The notes beneath the pieces are model-generated. The model was not told the origin of the DNA. It did no database searches and saw only the letters and a program-made list of their open reading frames with translations. From IMG/VR virus record IMGVR_UViG_3300034418_009954, positions 1 to 23,848 of that record: 23,848 bases of DNA, one strand, 5' to 3'. The position numbers and the translations under genes were made by a program. How positions within the stretch are numbered: position 1 is the stretch's first letter; the number at the start of each line of letters is the position of its first letter. The DNA comes from a virus. This document shows, in pieces, positions 12,060-18,263 of this stretch.

Positions 12060-12281
12060 ATGACGTATGTGCAAGTTGATGACGATGATTTTGAAGTAAT
12101 TGGGATTGATGCGTATGGGATCTTAGTTAAGGCAGCGTGGGGCGCACAGAGTTTTGTAAGCAGTTGGCATCTCGTGGATGAGAGGAAGATCCAGTTGACG
12201 AGACGGACAAAACCGCTGGGTTGGGACGCAAAGAAACGCACCATAGCGCAAGCTGTAGAAGAGCAAGGGCAAGCGGTGTAA
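12060..12281 (+). CDS. Small hypothetical protein (73 aa)
   Basis: Of three possible in-frame starts (TTG 12045, GTG 12051, ATG 12060) I choose the ATG. The 73-residue product begins MTYVQVDDDDFEVIGIDAYG. The first 50 residues alternate as beta strands, with a run of four aspartates and a W-G-A and S-W-H-L motif, much like a small SH3-like or Tudor-like barrel. The tail is basic (RRTKPLGWDAKKRT). A small barrel with a basic tail is consistent with nucleic-acid contact, but this is inference. It stands alone, rightward, between two leftward operons. Confidence 0.6.
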   Translation: MTYVQVDDDDFEVIGIDAYGILVKAAWGAQSFVSSWHLVDERKIQLTRRTKPLGWDAKKRTIAQAVEEQGQAV

Positions 12282-12306
12282 GAAAAAACTGCGTGCGCGT
12301 CAAGCT

Positions 12307-12350
12307 GCTAGTGGGAGAAGGTGTGGGGCGCGCGCCGAAACTCCCCTAGC
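12307..12350. terminator. Large hairpin between convergent genes
   Basis: GCTAG-T-GGGAG 12307-12317 pairs CTCCC-CTAGC 12341-12350 (ten pairs, one bulged T). It encloses the 10-bp palindrome GGCGCGCGCC at 12327-12336. There is no T-run on either side, so it is not a standard intrinsic terminator, but its position between convergent genes ending at 12281 and 12367 fits a bidirectional transcription block. Confidence 0.45.
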
Positions 12351-12366
12351 GCCAATCTCATGTGTG

Positions 12367-12573
12367 TCATTTGAGATTTGATTTGATTGGCTTGTACTGT
12401 CCGCACCAATCCTTGTCGGCGTTGACTTGAGGCCACTGAGCCCGTGGGAGCAACGCCGATTGAATATAGACGGGGACAGGAGAGAAACGCCGACACTGTC
12501 CGCCCGAATTAACCTCCGCTTCGTGTGTCATTTGAAAGTAGCGGCAGGTTTTGCAGGTTTCCTCAGCACTCAT
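12367..12573 (-). CDS. Cysteine-rich mini-protein, probable zinc binding (68 aa)
   Basis: The leftward ATG at 12571-12573 overlaps the upstream TGA (ATGA). The 68 residues show C7-x2-C10, C27 in G-Q-C-R-R-F, and C57 in D-W-C-G-Q-Y. This C-x2-C-R-Y/F, G-x-C-R-R, W-C-G pattern recurs in small proteins of phages and bacteria, where a four-cysteine metal site is assumed; I know no function. The middle contains W-P-x-V-N-A before D-W-C-G, also typical of those proteins. It is co-transcribed with the methyltransferase at 12570-13283. Confidence 0.75.
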   Translation of the reverse strand: MSAEETCKTCRYFQMTHEAEVNSGGQCRRFSPVPVYIQSALLPRAQWPQVNADKDWCGQYKPIKSNLK

Positions 12574-13283
12574 GCGACCTTAGTTACGAGTTGCCAACCA
12601 GTGAAGATCGCAGATTTCATAGTTGCGAAGGCTGTGAGAGCGCCATCTACTCCTCGTTTGACGTCAGGGTGTCCGTAGTCGTCGAAAATAACGACGCCGC
12701 CAGTCTTAACCATAGGAACGAACAGCGTGGTATCCCGTGCTACAGAGGTCGGATCGTGAGCACCATCAATGTATAGGAGGTCAATCCAGGGCTCTCCGTT
12801 GTTGCGGCGGTTCAGCTCAGGAAACACGTCCCAGCTGCAGCCCTTGATTAATTCAATCTTAGCGGCGTTATCGGATTTCGCGATGTTTCCTCGTGCCGTC
12901 AGCTCAATATTCTCTAATTCGGGGTAATTTTCCGGTTTTTCGTGGTGTTCTGAGCTTCCTGTGAACGGATCAATCGAAATTAGACGGGATTCAGGGTGCG
13001 ACAGGTAAAAATCAGACCAAAAACAGCTGGAAGCGCCTTCGTAAACGCCGATTTCTACGATCTGACGCTTGCTAGTTGGGTTTAGACGGAAGTCTGCAGC
13101 CTCATCTCGGGTGCAGAGCACCATATCTGTGTTGAGAAGAGCGTCGAACCAGGTTTGGTTGAAGTTATATCGATCGTCGAGCTTCTTTTTGCCTTGGATC
13201 TGAACCACGGGGGCGACAGCTGCGGTTTCTTCGCCCAGCTGGGCCATCAGCTCCTTGAAGCTAGGCTTTCTCGTCGTGGTCAT
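12570..13283 (-). CDS. SAM-dependent methyltransferase, Methyltransf_24-like (237 aa)
   Basis: Residues 76-85 VEIGVYEGAS form motif I, 103-106 S-I-D-P the acidic ribose-binding strand end, 171-177 YIDGAHD the conserved motif of the Methyltransf_24 family, and 198-204 VIFDDYG the following strand. This order is typical of class I methyltransferases acting on sugars and small molecules, often encoded beside glycosyltransferases. The first 45 residues are an extra polar, helical extension. The ATG at 13281-13283 is the only good start. The substrate is unknown; several glycosyltransferases nearby make a glycan plausible. It forms a two-gene leftward operon with the four-cysteine protein. Confidence 0.85.
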   Translation of the reverse strand: MTTTRKPSFKELMAQLGEETAAVAPVVQIQGKKKLDDRYNFNQTWFDALLNTDMVLCTRDEAADFRLNPTSKRQIVEIGVYEGASSCFWSDFYLSHPESRLISIDPFTGSSEHHEKPENYPELENIELTARGNIAKSDNAAKIELIKGCSWDVFPELNRRNNGEPWIDLLYIDGAHDPTSVARDTTLFVPMVKTGGVVIFDDYGHPDVKRGVDGALTAFATMKSAIFTGWQLVTKVA

Positions 13284-13321
13284 GTCCGCTGCTCTAGTGT
13301 CCGTATGGTAGCAGCTTTTTA

Positions 13322-13350
13322 TTGACAGGTCGTGCCTGATGCCCTATGAT
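13322..13350 (+). promoter_or_regulatory. Canonical sigma70-type promoter
   Basis: TTGACA at 13322-13327, a 17-base spacer, and TATGAT at 13345-13350 match the bacterial housekeeping consensus in eleven of twelve positions. Transcription would start near 13357, about 17 bases before the ATG at 13374. It is the clearest promoter in the window and may drive the genes from 13374 onward, including the tRNA-Leu. Confidence 0.88.
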
Positions 13351-13356
13351 TGCTGT

Positions 13357-13369
13357 GTCACTAGGTGAC
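13357..13369. promoter_or_regulatory. Inverted repeat at the transcription start
   Basis: GTCAC 13357-13361, TAG, GTGAC 13365-13369: a 5-bp inverted repeat lying on the predicted start site and leader of the promoter just upstream. It could be an operator that blocks initiation, or a small hairpin at the 5' end of the mRNA. Confidence 0.45.
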
Positions 13370-13373
13370 CCAC

Positions 13374-13664
13374 ATGAACAACAAATTTCAAACGTCTTTC
13401 AGAGCTGACAGCAGGGACTTAGTTCTCTTTGCTTTTCTAAAGTACCTGCCTCTTTACGTACTTCTTGCTTGCGTGCTGCCTGTAGTGGTTACTTTTGTTA
13501 GCCACCTACTTAATCCAAACAACCCTAATGCTGTTGCGGGTCGTAAATACACTGAACTTGTGCATCGGTGTAAAGCTGAAAACTTAGCTAAGTTCGGAGT
13601 AACGAAAAACCGAGACTGTAAAGTTTGGGCAAATACTATCGTTCCCTACTATGAAAATCTCTGA
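13374..13664 (+). CDS. Small membrane protein (96 aa)
   Basis: From the ATG at 13374 (the GTG at 13365 lies inside the inverted repeat and is less likely) the protein has 96 residues. A polar N-terminus of 14 residues is followed by a hydrophobic stretch of about 30 residues (LVLFAFLKYLPLYVLLACVL and on), long enough for one long or two short spans. A C-terminal domain of about 50 residues carries two cysteines and many basic residues. The topology is uncertain. It is the first gene after a strong sigma70-type promoter, so it is probably expressed early. Its stop overlaps the next gene by 14 bases. The function is unknown. Confidence 0.7.
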   Translation: MNNKFQTSFRADSRDLVLFAFLKYLPLYVLLACVLPVVVTFVSHLLNPNNPNAVAGRKYTELVHRCKAENLAKFGVTKNRDCKVWANTIVPYYENL

Positions 13665-13881
13665 CAACTCTCCTGACGAGCTGACACCCGAGGAGCAAGA
13701 GCTTCTCGATGAGGCGATCAAAAACCTCCAATCGTTTATTGAGACGGAGACTACGCACTACGTGTTTGTAGAAGATCCCCGTAACGACGAGGACTATGAT
13801 ACGTTTGAGTACGGCACAGAACCGCTGCCTGGCGACGAAACCTGGAAAAAACCTGAGACCGACCGCTCGGATAGCCAATAA
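13651..13881 (+). CDS. Small highly acidic protein (76 aa)
   Basis: The ATG at 13651 lies inside the end of the preceding gene. The 76 residues are very acidic (MKISDNSPDELTPEEQELLD, then further runs of Asp and Glu) with only a few lysines and no cysteine. A helix at about 13-32 is followed by a disordered-looking acidic tail. Proteins of this sort can mimic DNA or bind basic host proteins, but no motif shows it. It ends 20 bases before tRNA-Leu. Confidence 0.7.
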   Translation: MKISDNSPDELTPEEQELLDEAIKNLQSFIETETTHYVFVEDPRNDEDYDTFEYGTEPLPGDETWKKPETDRSDSQ

Positions 13882-13901
13882 GTTGCTATAGTCCGTCTGC
13901 C

Positions 13902-13983
13902 GCTGCAGTGGCGGAATGGTATACGCTGCGCACTTAAAATGCGTTGAGTTTGTCTCATGTGGGTTCGAATCCCACCTGCAGCA
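13902..13983 (+). tRNA. tRNA-Leu (anticodon TAA)
   Basis: An 82-base class II tRNA: acceptor GCTGCAG/CTGCAGC with discriminator A13983, D stem GCG/CGC with GG in the loop, anticodon stem GCGCA/TGCGT with loop CTTAAAA (anticodon TAA), a long variable arm (TGAG/CTCA stem), and T arm GTGGG-TTCGAAT-CCCAC. CCA is not encoded. It reads UUA, a codon that GC-richer hosts often use rarely. It sits between genes on the same strand and is probably cut from the mRNA started at 13357. Confidence 0.95.
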
Positions 13984-13997
13984 TTATTAAATCTTTC

Positions 13998-14459
13998 ATG
14001 GCTCCTCAAAAGAAGGAACACACAGCAGCACAGATTTCTGGTCTTATCAGTGCTCATCAGCTTAAGGAGTGCCCCTCCTGCGGCGAATTAAAGTCAAAAG
14101 TGAAGGAGAGTCGCAAGGTTTTTGATGGCACTAGAAGACGGTATGCGTGCCTTTCGTGCGACTACAAGTACACAACGTATGAAGTCAGCTCCGTGATCTA
14201 CGAAGAGCTTCGATCCCTTCGTGCCAAGTTTTCACAACTGCAGTCGATCTTCGGGGAAGTAAGTCCGCCGCTTCAACAAGTCATTACCGAGCCCGCTGTG
14301 GCTGAGCCCACTGTTACTCAACCTGACGGTATTCCGTGTTGCGACTGTGTGCACATAACATCTTATGGTTGTTCGTTTGACATACCTGAAGCGCAAACAG
14401 AAGACGCCCGCGACTGCAACCTGTTTCAAGCGATAATTTCTGATAACATGCTGACATAG
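13998..14459 (+). CDS. NrdR-type zinc-ribbon protein without ATP-cone (153 aa)
   Basis: The start is the ATG at 13998; the open frame continues back into the tRNA and must be discarded there. Residues 25-62 read C-P-S-C-G, then S-R-K-V-F-D-G-T-R-R-R-Y-A-C-L-S-C-D-Y-K-Y-T-T-Y-E. This closely matches the zinc ribbon of the ribonucleotide-reductase repressor NrdR (C-P-x-C, R-R-R-x-x-C-x-x-C-x-x-R-F-T-T-Y-E). The ATP-cone that normally follows is absent. Instead there is a helix (about 67-87), a Pro/Val/Thr linker and a second cysteine cluster (C114, C115, C117, C125, C140). It may bind DNA through the ribbon; NrdR-like repression of nucleotide-reductase genes is not shown. It lies 15 bases downstream of tRNA-Leu. 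Confidence 0.75.
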   Translation: MAPQKKEHTAAQISGLISAHQLKECPSCGELKSKVKESRKVFDGTRRRYACLSCDYKYTTYEVSSVIYEELRSLRAKFSQLQSIFGEVSPPLQQVITEPAVAEPTVTQPDGIPCCDCVHITSYGCSFDIPEAQTEDARDCNLFQAIISDNMLT

Positions 14460-14470
14460 ATCAGTTGTTT

Positions 14471-15241
14471 ATGTCCGAATCCATTCCGGTTCTGGGTACC
14501 GCTATCGTCAATAACCCCTACTGGCTACACAGGCTCTTTATGAGCATCGACTATCCAGTAGATAATTTCGTCGTATTTAATAACAACGGAAGGGGTCAAA
14601 TTACGGACGCGGTAGAAAGTGTTCGTAAGTTGTCGAATCCGTTCGTTAAACAAGTACACGTAACTCACATGCCGGCCAACGTCGGTTGTTCTGGCGCCTG
14701 GAACCTAATTATTAAGTGCTTTATGAAAGCACCTTATTGGGTTATATCAAATCATGATGTTATGTTTGAGCCTGGATTTCTCCAGGAGATGAGCGAGAAG
14801 GCTCAGGATGTAGATACTGGGGTTATCCATGGATCCGGCGGTGGTTGGGATATCTTTTTACTGAAAGATTGGGTCGTCGACAAATATGGATTATTTGACG
14901 AGAATCTGTATCCAGGGTATTGCGAAGATATGGATTATGGTATGCGGTTCATACATGATGATTTAAAACGTGTCTTGAGTTTGGATCACGGCTACTACCA
15001 CGGTTTGCATAAAGATTATTCTGATGGTTCTCAGACATGGCGCTCAGAGCCTCGCCTTCAGACGGCTATCCACGTTGCGCACGAGATGAACAAAAGATAT
15101 CTCCATATGAAGTGGGGCGAGGGTTGGCAAGCTCATATTGATGAACCTACGCACGAACACCCTTTCAATAATCCAGAGTTTCCTGCCAGCTTTACGACCT
15201 TCGATCTAGGGTTCTGTCGGCGTAAACACTTGGGCTTTTAA
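14471..15241 (+). CDS. Glycosyltransferase, GT2-like GT-A fold (256 aa)
   Basis: The ATG at 14471 gives 256 residues. The N-terminus (IPVLGTAIVNNPYWLHRLFM) has the first strand and turn of GT-A enzymes. N-V-G-C-S-G-A-W-N at 70-78 corresponds to the nucleotide-binding loop. W-V-I-S-N-H-D-V at about 90-97 sits where the metal-binding D-x-D is found, and Y-C-E-D-M-D-Y-G-M-R at 150-159 provides the E-D acceptor or catalytic motif typical of GT2 enzymes. There is no membrane segment, so it acts in the cytoplasm, transferring a sugar from a nucleotide donor to an unknown acceptor (virion protein, phage DNA base or host glycan precursor). The unusual H-D-V in place of D-x-D is worth noting. Confidence 0.8.
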   Translation: MSESIPVLGTAIVNNPYWLHRLFMSIDYPVDNFVVFNNNGRGQITDAVESVRKLSNPFVKQVHVTHMPANVGCSGAWNLIIKCFMKAPYWVISNHDVMFEPGFLQEMSEKAQDVDTGVIHGSGGGWDIFLLKDWVVDKYGLFDENLYPGYCEDMDYGMRFIHDDLKRVLSLDHGYYHGLHKDYSDGSQTWRSEPRLQTAIHVAHEMNKRYLHMKWGEGWQAHIDEPTHEHPFNNPEFPASFTTFDLGFCRRKHLGF

Positions 15242-15287
15242 CTATTTCGTAACTCAAAGTATCATGTGCTGATCGGGTAGTTAAGTC

Positions 15288-15560
15288 GTGCCTTTTTACT
15301 CTGCGCGTACAGCCTCAGGGCAGCTTGTAAATACTCTTAGGTCCCTGTTGGATAACAGGCGGTTGTCGTCGTTTGCGCTAAGTAAACAGGCGAACCTGTC
15401 GCCCACCACGACAAGGAAAATATACACTGACCCAGAGTATATCCCTTCTCCTGATGTTCTTGAGAAGTTGTGTATGACCCTAGAGTGTTTGCCTGGCGAT
15501 ATCCTTAATATTCGCGGTAATATAGAAGAATCAGCTGTGGTGGTATCCGGTGTTTTCTAA
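15288..15560 (+). CDS. Cro/C1-type helix-turn-helix regulator (90 aa)
   Basis: GTG start at 15288. Residues about 15-75 have the pattern of the XRE/Cro-C1 family (closest to the HTH_26 type). The core is L-S-S-F-A-L-S-K-Q-A-N-L-S-P-T-T-T-R-K-I (helices 2 and 3, residues 26-45), then a P-S-P-D-V-L-E-K-L-C-M-T-L-E-C-L-P-G-D-I-L segment that packs the fold. Such proteins bind operators as dimers and control transcription. It is the first gene of the virion operon that follows, overlapping it by 11 bases, so it may autoregulate that operon. The 46 bases upstream show no clear promoter or operator. Confidence 0.82.
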   Translation: MPFYSARTASGQLVNTLRSLLDNRRLSSFALSKQANLSPTTTRKIYTDPEYIPSPDVLEKLCMTLECLPGDILNIRGNIEESAVVVSGVF

Positions 15561-16047
15561 AGCCGATTACGAGTTAGCTGCCCGTATTCTCGGGTTGCCT
15601 GTTCCGCAGACTCCGGCTGAGATAGCCGCAGCGACGCCCGCTACGGCTCAGATCGTTCGTCGATTTGGTCAAGGTCTTCCTCCTATGCCGGGTCAGGAAG
15701 GCGATGGGATGTATACAGGCGCTACGCGTTCGCTGAATGTGTATCCCGATAACACGATGCCGATGGAGAAAGCCAAACTGGCTTCTCGGCTGCGTACAGA
15801 ACCTGAGCGTCCCCACGAGGATGCGTATCTGATGGAGTTGCTTGCTCAGCTCGATCCTCAGGAATTTGATTTGATCATGGCTTTGCTTGAGCAGCTGGCC
15901 GAGCAAGAAGATGCTGAGTCGGATCGCCTATCGTCTCAGCGCCCGCTTGAGTACGACACCCCGAACATGGGTTCGAACTACAGCGTGCTGAATGCACCGT
16001 CTTCTAATGGCATTGAACCTTCCCGCGCTTATCAACCCCTGAGCTGA
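15550..16047 (+). CDS. Probable virion or assembly protein (165 aa)
   Basis: The GTG at 15550 lies inside the end of the HTH gene. The 165-residue product has a short helical N-terminus, an Ala/Pro/Thr-rich segment (QTPAEIAAATPATAQIVRRF), and a predicted acidic helical pair at about 100-135 (LMELLAQLDPQEFDLIMALL and following). The C-terminus is a polar, Asn/Ser/Pro-rich tail. There is no cysteine or membrane span. By position it belongs with the glycine-rich virion proteins downstream; the long acidic helices could serve oligomerisation or chaperoning. No family is recognised. The stop overlaps the next ATG (TGATG). Confidence 0.7.
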   Translation: MFSKADYELAARILGLPVPQTPAEIAAATPATAQIVRRFGQGLPPMPGQEGDGMYTGATRSLNVYPDNTMPMEKAKLASRLRTEPERPHEDAYLMELLAQLDPQEFDLIMALLEQLAEQEDAESDRLSSQRPLEYDTPNMGSNYSVLNAPSSNGIEPSRAYQPLS

Positions 16048-16286
16048 TGACACTCAACGCCCGCCAACAACAACTGCGAGAGCGTGATGTTCGTAAGCTT
16101 TCGCCTGAGCTTAATGCTGCTGCGTTCATGCAAATGTACATGGAAAGCAACTTTCCGCAAACAGCTTCGTTACCGTCACCGCAGCAAATGCAGCGCGGTT
16201 TAGATAGTAATTATCAGGTTGATGATCTAAAATCTATAAAGAAGCCTCTTAGCGGCACCAAGTACGACAATCCTGGAGGATTTTGA
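16047..16286 (+). CDS. Small hypothetical protein (79 aa)
   Basis: The ATG at 16047 shares its A with the preceding stop (TGATG), and its own stop in turn overlaps the next ATG. The 79 residues start MTLNARQQQLRERDVRKLSP and are rich in Gln, Arg and Asn. A helical first half is followed by a polar, probably disordered C-terminus ending YDNPGGF. No motif is recognised. The double stop-start overlap indicates translational coupling within the virion operon. Confidence 0.7.
   Translation: MTLNARQQQLRERDVRKLSPELNAAAFMQMYMESNFPQTASLPSPQQMQRGLDSNYQVDDLKSIKKPLSGTKYDNPGGF
16275..16280 (+). promoter_or_regulatory. Strong Shine-Dalgarno sequence GGAGGA
   Basis: GGAGGA at 16275-16280 stands five bases before the ATG at 16286. 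It fixes the start of that gene at the ATG rather than at the in-frame TTG one codon earlier. It is the strongest ribosome-binding site in the window; most other genes lack one. Confidence 0.8.
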
Positions 16287-16768
16287 TGGCTGCTCCTAGT
16301 ACTGGAGGCAAGATTCTAGGCGGATTAGCCGCTATCGATCTGCTCCGAGACGCTATTGGTTACTTTGCAGGTCCAGCAAAGACCGGACTCGAAGCGGTAG
16401 CTGAGTCGCCCGTGCCCGGAGGCGGTGGTAAGAGCAGGTATATGCTCACGGCTCAGGATGAGCTGCAGATTCGTGACTATGTGGCGAAGGAAAACTTTAG
16501 ACGTAGTGTGCTAAGGGCTTTCCCAGGTATGGCAGATGCGCCTGATCTGCAGCCTCTTGACGCACAAGAAATTATTGCGGATGCCATTAGCCGCGCTTCT
16601 ACACAGGCTGCCGAAGCTGGCGCCCGAGAGTATGCGATTGAACAATTAAAGACGCAAGCGGCTGTACAGCCGGCTTACGCTAATATGTTAGGAACAGTTG
16701 CATCCAACGCTCTTTACGAGCCTGATTTAGATCCCGCTTCCCTCACCGCTCTCGCTACAGGTAGGTAG
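16286..16768 (+). CDS. Probable virion/ejection protein (160 aa)
   Basis: The start is set by the Shine-Dalgarno at 16275. This 160-residue protein begins MAAPSTGGKILGGLAAIDLL, a Gly/Ala-rich amphipathic or membrane-seeking segment of about 25 residues. A Pro/Gly linker (VPGGGGKSR) follows, then a mostly helical, alanine-rich remainder with charged faces (about 55-140). The build, a short glycine-rich hydrophobic head plus helical body, repeats in the two genes downstream and is typical of proteins ejected with phage DNA. No sequence family is recognised, so this is inference from architecture and position. Confidence 0.72.
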   Translation: MAAPSTGGKILGGLAAIDLLRDAIGYFAGPAKTGLEAVAESPVPGGGGKSRYMLTAQDELQIRDYVAKENFRRSVLRAFPGMADAPDLQPLDAQEIIADAISRASTQAAEAGAREYAIEQLKTQAAVQPAYANMLGTVASNALYEPDLDPASLTALATGR

Positions 16769-16770
16769 AT

Positions 16771-17532
16771 ATGGCCAAGTTTGGTATTGATCCTCGTGTT
16801 CTACTAAACGCTGTTAGAGCAACTGCTCGCAGAGGTCCGAGGATTACGGGAGATGTCGCTCGACAGGCGGCGGCTCCTGTTATGCGCACAGCCGGCGGCA
16901 TTCCTATTACATCTAGCGCAGCCCGCAGCGCTGCACAGAGAGCAAGTTCGCCCTCGGCAGGCGCTGTTTTAGGTGGATTAGGCACTCTCGGGGGGCTTGG
17001 CGCTGGTGCTGCCGCGCTGTTCGGTGCAATGTCACCTACTTCTCCTCCACCAGCTGCGACGAGTGGAGGTACTGCGGACCCGAGCACTGGTCAAGGTGGC
17101 TCAGGACAAGGCGGTTCAGGACAAGGTGCCGAGTGGGAAAACAGATACCCACCCGATCAAACGTCCACAACCGCTGAGCAAAAACTTTTAGAGCTTCTGC
17201 TCGAGCAGGCAAAAACTCTCTCGGATCCTGCTTACTACGCTCAACGTCGAGCTATTGATCTCGATATCTACAAAGCGCAGTCTCAGTTAGCTCGCGACTT
17301 CGGGATGGAGCAGACCCGTGAGCTGACTCGACGCAAGATCGAGGGTGACACCATTGCCGCATGGCGTGGCATTACCGAAGCTCAGATCGACGCTAACGCC
17401 AAGATTGGCTTGGGCATGATGAACCTGGCGTATGCAGCAGGTGTTCCCAATCCGAACATCCTTACCGGTGGCGCAGCTTTAGCTGGCCAAGGCAGAGCTA
17501 CTTTCGGTACTCCTTCCTCCACCATTAGCTAG
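16771..17532 (+). CDS. Probable virion/ejection protein with Gly-rich hydrophobic segment (253 aa)
   Basis: This is a 253-residue protein. Residues 1-60 are basic and alanine-rich (RATARRGPRITGDVARQAAA). Residues 63-88 are a glycine-zipper hydrophobic segment (AGAVLGGLGTLGGLGAGAAA). A low-complexity linker contains a tandem G-Q-G-G-S repeat at 107-119. From about 133 onward the protein is helical, Gln/Glu-rich and likely coiled coil, and the last 30 residues are Gly/Pro-rich. This order resembles phage internal or ejection proteins that insert in a membrane. It lies two bases after the previous gene and two before the next. No enzyme motif is present. Confidence 0.75.
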   Translation: MAKFGIDPRVLLNAVRATARRGPRITGDVARQAAAPVMRTAGGIPITSSAARSAAQRASSPSAGAVLGGLGTLGGLGAGAAALFGAMSPTSPPPAATSGGTADPSTGQGGSGQGGSGQGAEWENRYPPDQTSTTAEQKLLELLLEQAKTLSDPAYYAQRRAIDLDIYKAQSQLARDFGMEQTRELTRRKIEGDTIAAWRGITEAQIDANAKIGLGMMNLAYAAGVPNPNILTGGAALAGQGRATFGTPSSTIS

Positions 17533-17534
17533 TC

Positions 17535-18263
17535 ATGGTACTTCCAGCAATCGGTGCAGCTATTGCCGGCGGTCTCGCTAGCGGTGTTGGCGGTTCCTTA
17601 GTCAACAACCTTTTTGGTGGTGGGGGCGGAAGCTCGCAGCCTAGTGCTTATGAAACTTTCGCAGCTCAAATGGCTGCGCAGAACAATCCTCTAACTGCGG
17701 CTTATCAAGGCTTAAGTCTCCTCCAAGGTGCTCTTGCCGGAGCCATTGGACAAGAGGCGACGACAAAGGCATCAGCTCAGCTAAGTATGCTGACCGAAGC
17801 CCTCCAGCGAGCTCAAAAAGACGCCACGCTTCAGTCGTCTGTCGCTGGCTACGCTTCTGGCAAAGGTTTAGACACTCTCTACAACCTGGGTCAGGCTCGA
17901 CTCTCTACTGAATTACAGGCGCCTCAGTTACTCGCTCAAGCTGGATCCGCTGCGCTCGCTGGTGAGAACCAGCTTGCTAACCAGCTCGGTTTGACGAACA
18001 TGGGAGTTCGTTCCTACCAAGAACAGCTCCGTGGTGACGTCGCCAAAAATCAAGCTGAGACCTTAAATCAGGTCTACCAGACTCGTGCCAAGAACGAAGG
18101 GCTTCTTGCATTAGGAGCGCAGCAGTTTGAAAGTGCCGCTCAGTTAGATAAAGTACGGACGCTTGGGGACCTCGCTCGCACTAAAGCGTCGACTAAGGCC
18201 CAGCTTGCTCTCAAGAAATTCGGAGCTAACCAAGCTATTGCCGGTACGCGAATGTTTGCGTGA
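17535..18263 (+). CDS. Probable internal virion/ejection protein (242 aa)
   Basis: This 242-residue protein starts MVLPAIGAAIAGGLASGVGG, a glycine-zipper hydrophobic head of about 30 residues ending in a run of glycines. It is followed by about 200 residues of alanine- and glutamine-rich helix with heptad spacing. The layout matches the smaller internal core or ejection proteins of podoviruses (T7 gp14 and P22 gp7 have a similar hydrophobic start and helical body), though no residue-level similarity can be shown by eye. It overlaps the next gene by four bases (GTGA). It is the third protein in a row with a glycine-rich hydrophobic segment. Confidence 0.75.
   Translation: MVLPAIGAAIAGGLASGVGGSLVNNLFGGGGGSSQPSAYETFAAQMAAQNNPLTAAYQGLSLLQGALAGAIGQEATTKASAQLSMLTEALQRAQKDATLQSSVAGYASGKGLDTLYNLGQARLSTELQAPQLLAQAGSAALAGENQLANQLGLTNMGVRSYQEQLRGDVAKNQAETLNQVYQTRAKNEGLLALGAQQFESAAQLDKVRTLGDLARTKASTKAQLALKKFGANQAIAGTRMFA

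Noticed and set aside
12362-12534. 13-base direct repeat GTGTGTCATTTGA at 12362-12374 and 12522-12534
   Set aside because: A few repeats of this length are expected by chance in 24 kb, and both copies lie in coding sequence of the same gene or its stop without related context.
13944-13997. N-terminal extension of the NrdR-like protein from a start at 13944
   Set aside because: The stretch lies inside the tRNA-Leu gene; the ATG at 13998 is a better start.
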